The position numbers and the translations under genes were made by a program. Positions 15,719-15,974 of a stretch of DNA of 15,974 bases are shown here, piece after piece. The stretch lies in the NCBI GenBank assembly GCA_964565375.1, contig CAZMEV010000074.1, forward strand, positions 1 through 15,974. The letters are read 5' to 3'. This DNA is from SLAN01 sp964565375. GTDB taxonomy: Bacteria; Spirochaetota; Spirochaetia; DSM-27196; SKKC01. A model generated the notes under the pieces. That model saw only the letters and a program-made list of their open reading frames with translations. It ran no database searches and was not told the origin of the DNA. Numbering within the stretch: the first letter of the stretch is position 1; every line of letters begins with the position of its first letter.

Positions 15719-15754
15719 CAAAATAAAAGGACAGAAAAGCCCTGAAGGCTTCCC
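15719..15754 (-). terminator. Probable intrinsic terminator, minus strand
   Basis: On the minus strand AAGCC (15751-15747), loop TTCAG, and GGCTT (15741-15737) form a stem that can be extended to 15754/15734 with two G-U pairs. It is followed by a T-rich but interrupted run (15736-15719). It directly follows the stop at 15761 of the open frame entering from the right, which is where a terminator would be expected. Confidence 0.55.
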
Positions 15755-15760
15755 TGCCCA

Positions 15761-15974
15761 TTACTCCGTTAACATAAGCGGCGGCAAGCCTGTTTCAGGC
15801 CCGCCGCAGGGCAAACGAGTACCTGGAGGCATGCAGACCCGGTGCGAGTTCGCGCCTGGCTTGGCGCGCCTTTGCGGCCCCGGCGCGCCTTTGCGGCCCC
15901 GGCGCGCCTTTGCGGCCCCGGCGCGCCTTTGCGGCCCCGGCGCAGGAATCACACGGGCCTCGGCATGATGCTTA
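15761..15974 (-). CDS. C-terminal end of an unidentified protein with a basic repeat tail (runs off right edge)
   Basis: From the right edge to TAA at 15763-15761 this minus-strand frame has no stop; the other two minus frames are closed near the edge. About 70 residues are visible. The first part translates the 19-bp repeat, giving a Gly/Ala/Pro/Arg/Lys tail (PAPGPQRRAGAAKARRG then RKGAPGPQRRAKPGA), followed by a more ordinary end that finishes GLPPLMLTE. A terminator sits immediately after the stop, which supports a real 3' end. Arg/Gly/Pro-rich tails occur on RNA helicases, pseudouridine synthases and other RNA-binding proteins, but nothing here identifies the enzyme. It may also be a chance open frame in a GC-rich repeat, or a short gene starting at GTG 15952. 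Confidence 0.38.
   Translation of the reverse strand, partial: KHHAEARVIPAPGPQRRAGAAKARRGRKGAPGPQRRAKPGANSHRVCMPPGTRLPCGGPETGLPPLMLTE
15778..15807. repeat. Strong imperfect hairpin near the 3' end of the open frame
   Basis: Outer arms GCGGCGG (15778-15784) and CCGCCGC (15801-15807) are perfectly complementary. After a three-base bulge, inner arms GCCTG and CAGGC pair around a TTT loop. Twelve base pairs in all, mostly G-C. The minus-strand sequence after it has no T-run, so it may protect an mRNA 3' end or act together with the terminator at 15719-15754. Confidence 0.55.
15863..15943. repeat. 19-bp tandem repeat, four full copies plus a partial
   Basis: The unit GGCGCGCCTTTGCGGCCCC begins at 15863, 15882, 15901 and 15920, with a final GGCGC at 15939. 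The four copies are identical. Each contains the eight-base palindrome GGCGCGCC. As 19 is not a multiple of three, successive copies are read in different frames, and none of the three minus-strand frames of the unit contains a stop. Identical copies point to recent expansion by slippage. Confidence 0.9.

Noticed and set aside
15863..15943. CRISPR array
   Set aside because: The 19-bp units are directly adjacent with no unique spacers, and no cas gene is nearby.

Overview
The window looks like a chromosomal segment of a GC-rich bacterium, most likely a free-living fermentative spirochaete. I infer this from gene content: yajC-secD-secF with charged extensions, a threonyl-tRNA synthetase without its TGS domain, NAD-dependent D-lactate dehydrogenase, and glycogen debranching. 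I have no marker gene that proves it. Fourteen protein genes are well or moderately supported. All but one read on the minus strand. I found no rRNA, tRNA, CRISPR array, insertion sequence or phage gene.

Layout from left to right. (1) 1-7552, minus strand: a tightly packed probable operon read right to left. It holds thrS, an M32 metallocarboxypeptidase, an unknown four-helix membrane protein, a small WGR-like protein, a CDP-alcohol phosphatidyltransferase, a HAD-IIB phosphatase, and a GH2 beta-mannosidase cut by the left edge. Several junctions overlap or have only a few bases between genes. One gene appears to start at CTG inside a CTGA stop/start overlap. (2) 7553-7700: a divergent control region with a 13-bp tandem direct repeat. 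(3) 7701-8726, plus strand: D-lactate dehydrogenase, whose stop codon overlaps that of the convergent glgX. (4) 8723-11628, minus strand: an alpha/beta hydrolase (TTG start) followed by glgX with a GTGA overlap. (5) 11859-15272, minus strand: yajC-secD-secF, the accessory subcomplex of the Sec translocon, with a plausible promoter before yajC. (6) 15358-15651, minus strand: a small protein I do not recognise, preceded by a near-perfect 25-bp palindrome. (7) 15719-15974: an intrinsic terminator, a strong hairpin, and four copies of a 19-bp GC-rich tandem repeat, inside a reading frame that stays open to the right edge.

How the genes work together: YajC, SecD and SecF form one membrane complex that drives late steps of protein export. 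GlgX debranches glycogen and so feeds glycolysis, and LdhA re-oxidises NADH by making D-lactate, which fits a sugar fermenter. ThrS charges tRNA-Thr. The M32 peptidase trims peptides, and the PgsA-like enzyme makes a phospholipid head-group linkage. The HAD phosphatase and beta-mannosidase suggest sugar-phosphate and mannoside turnover, but nothing shows that they share a pathway.

Most of the window is housekeeping, and I see no clear new defence or mobile system. The best leads are the frame-neutral 19-bp repeat encoding a basic tail, the oppositely charged tails of YajC and SecF, the long insertion in SecD, the CTG-start membrane protein, and the palindrome before the unknown small gene.
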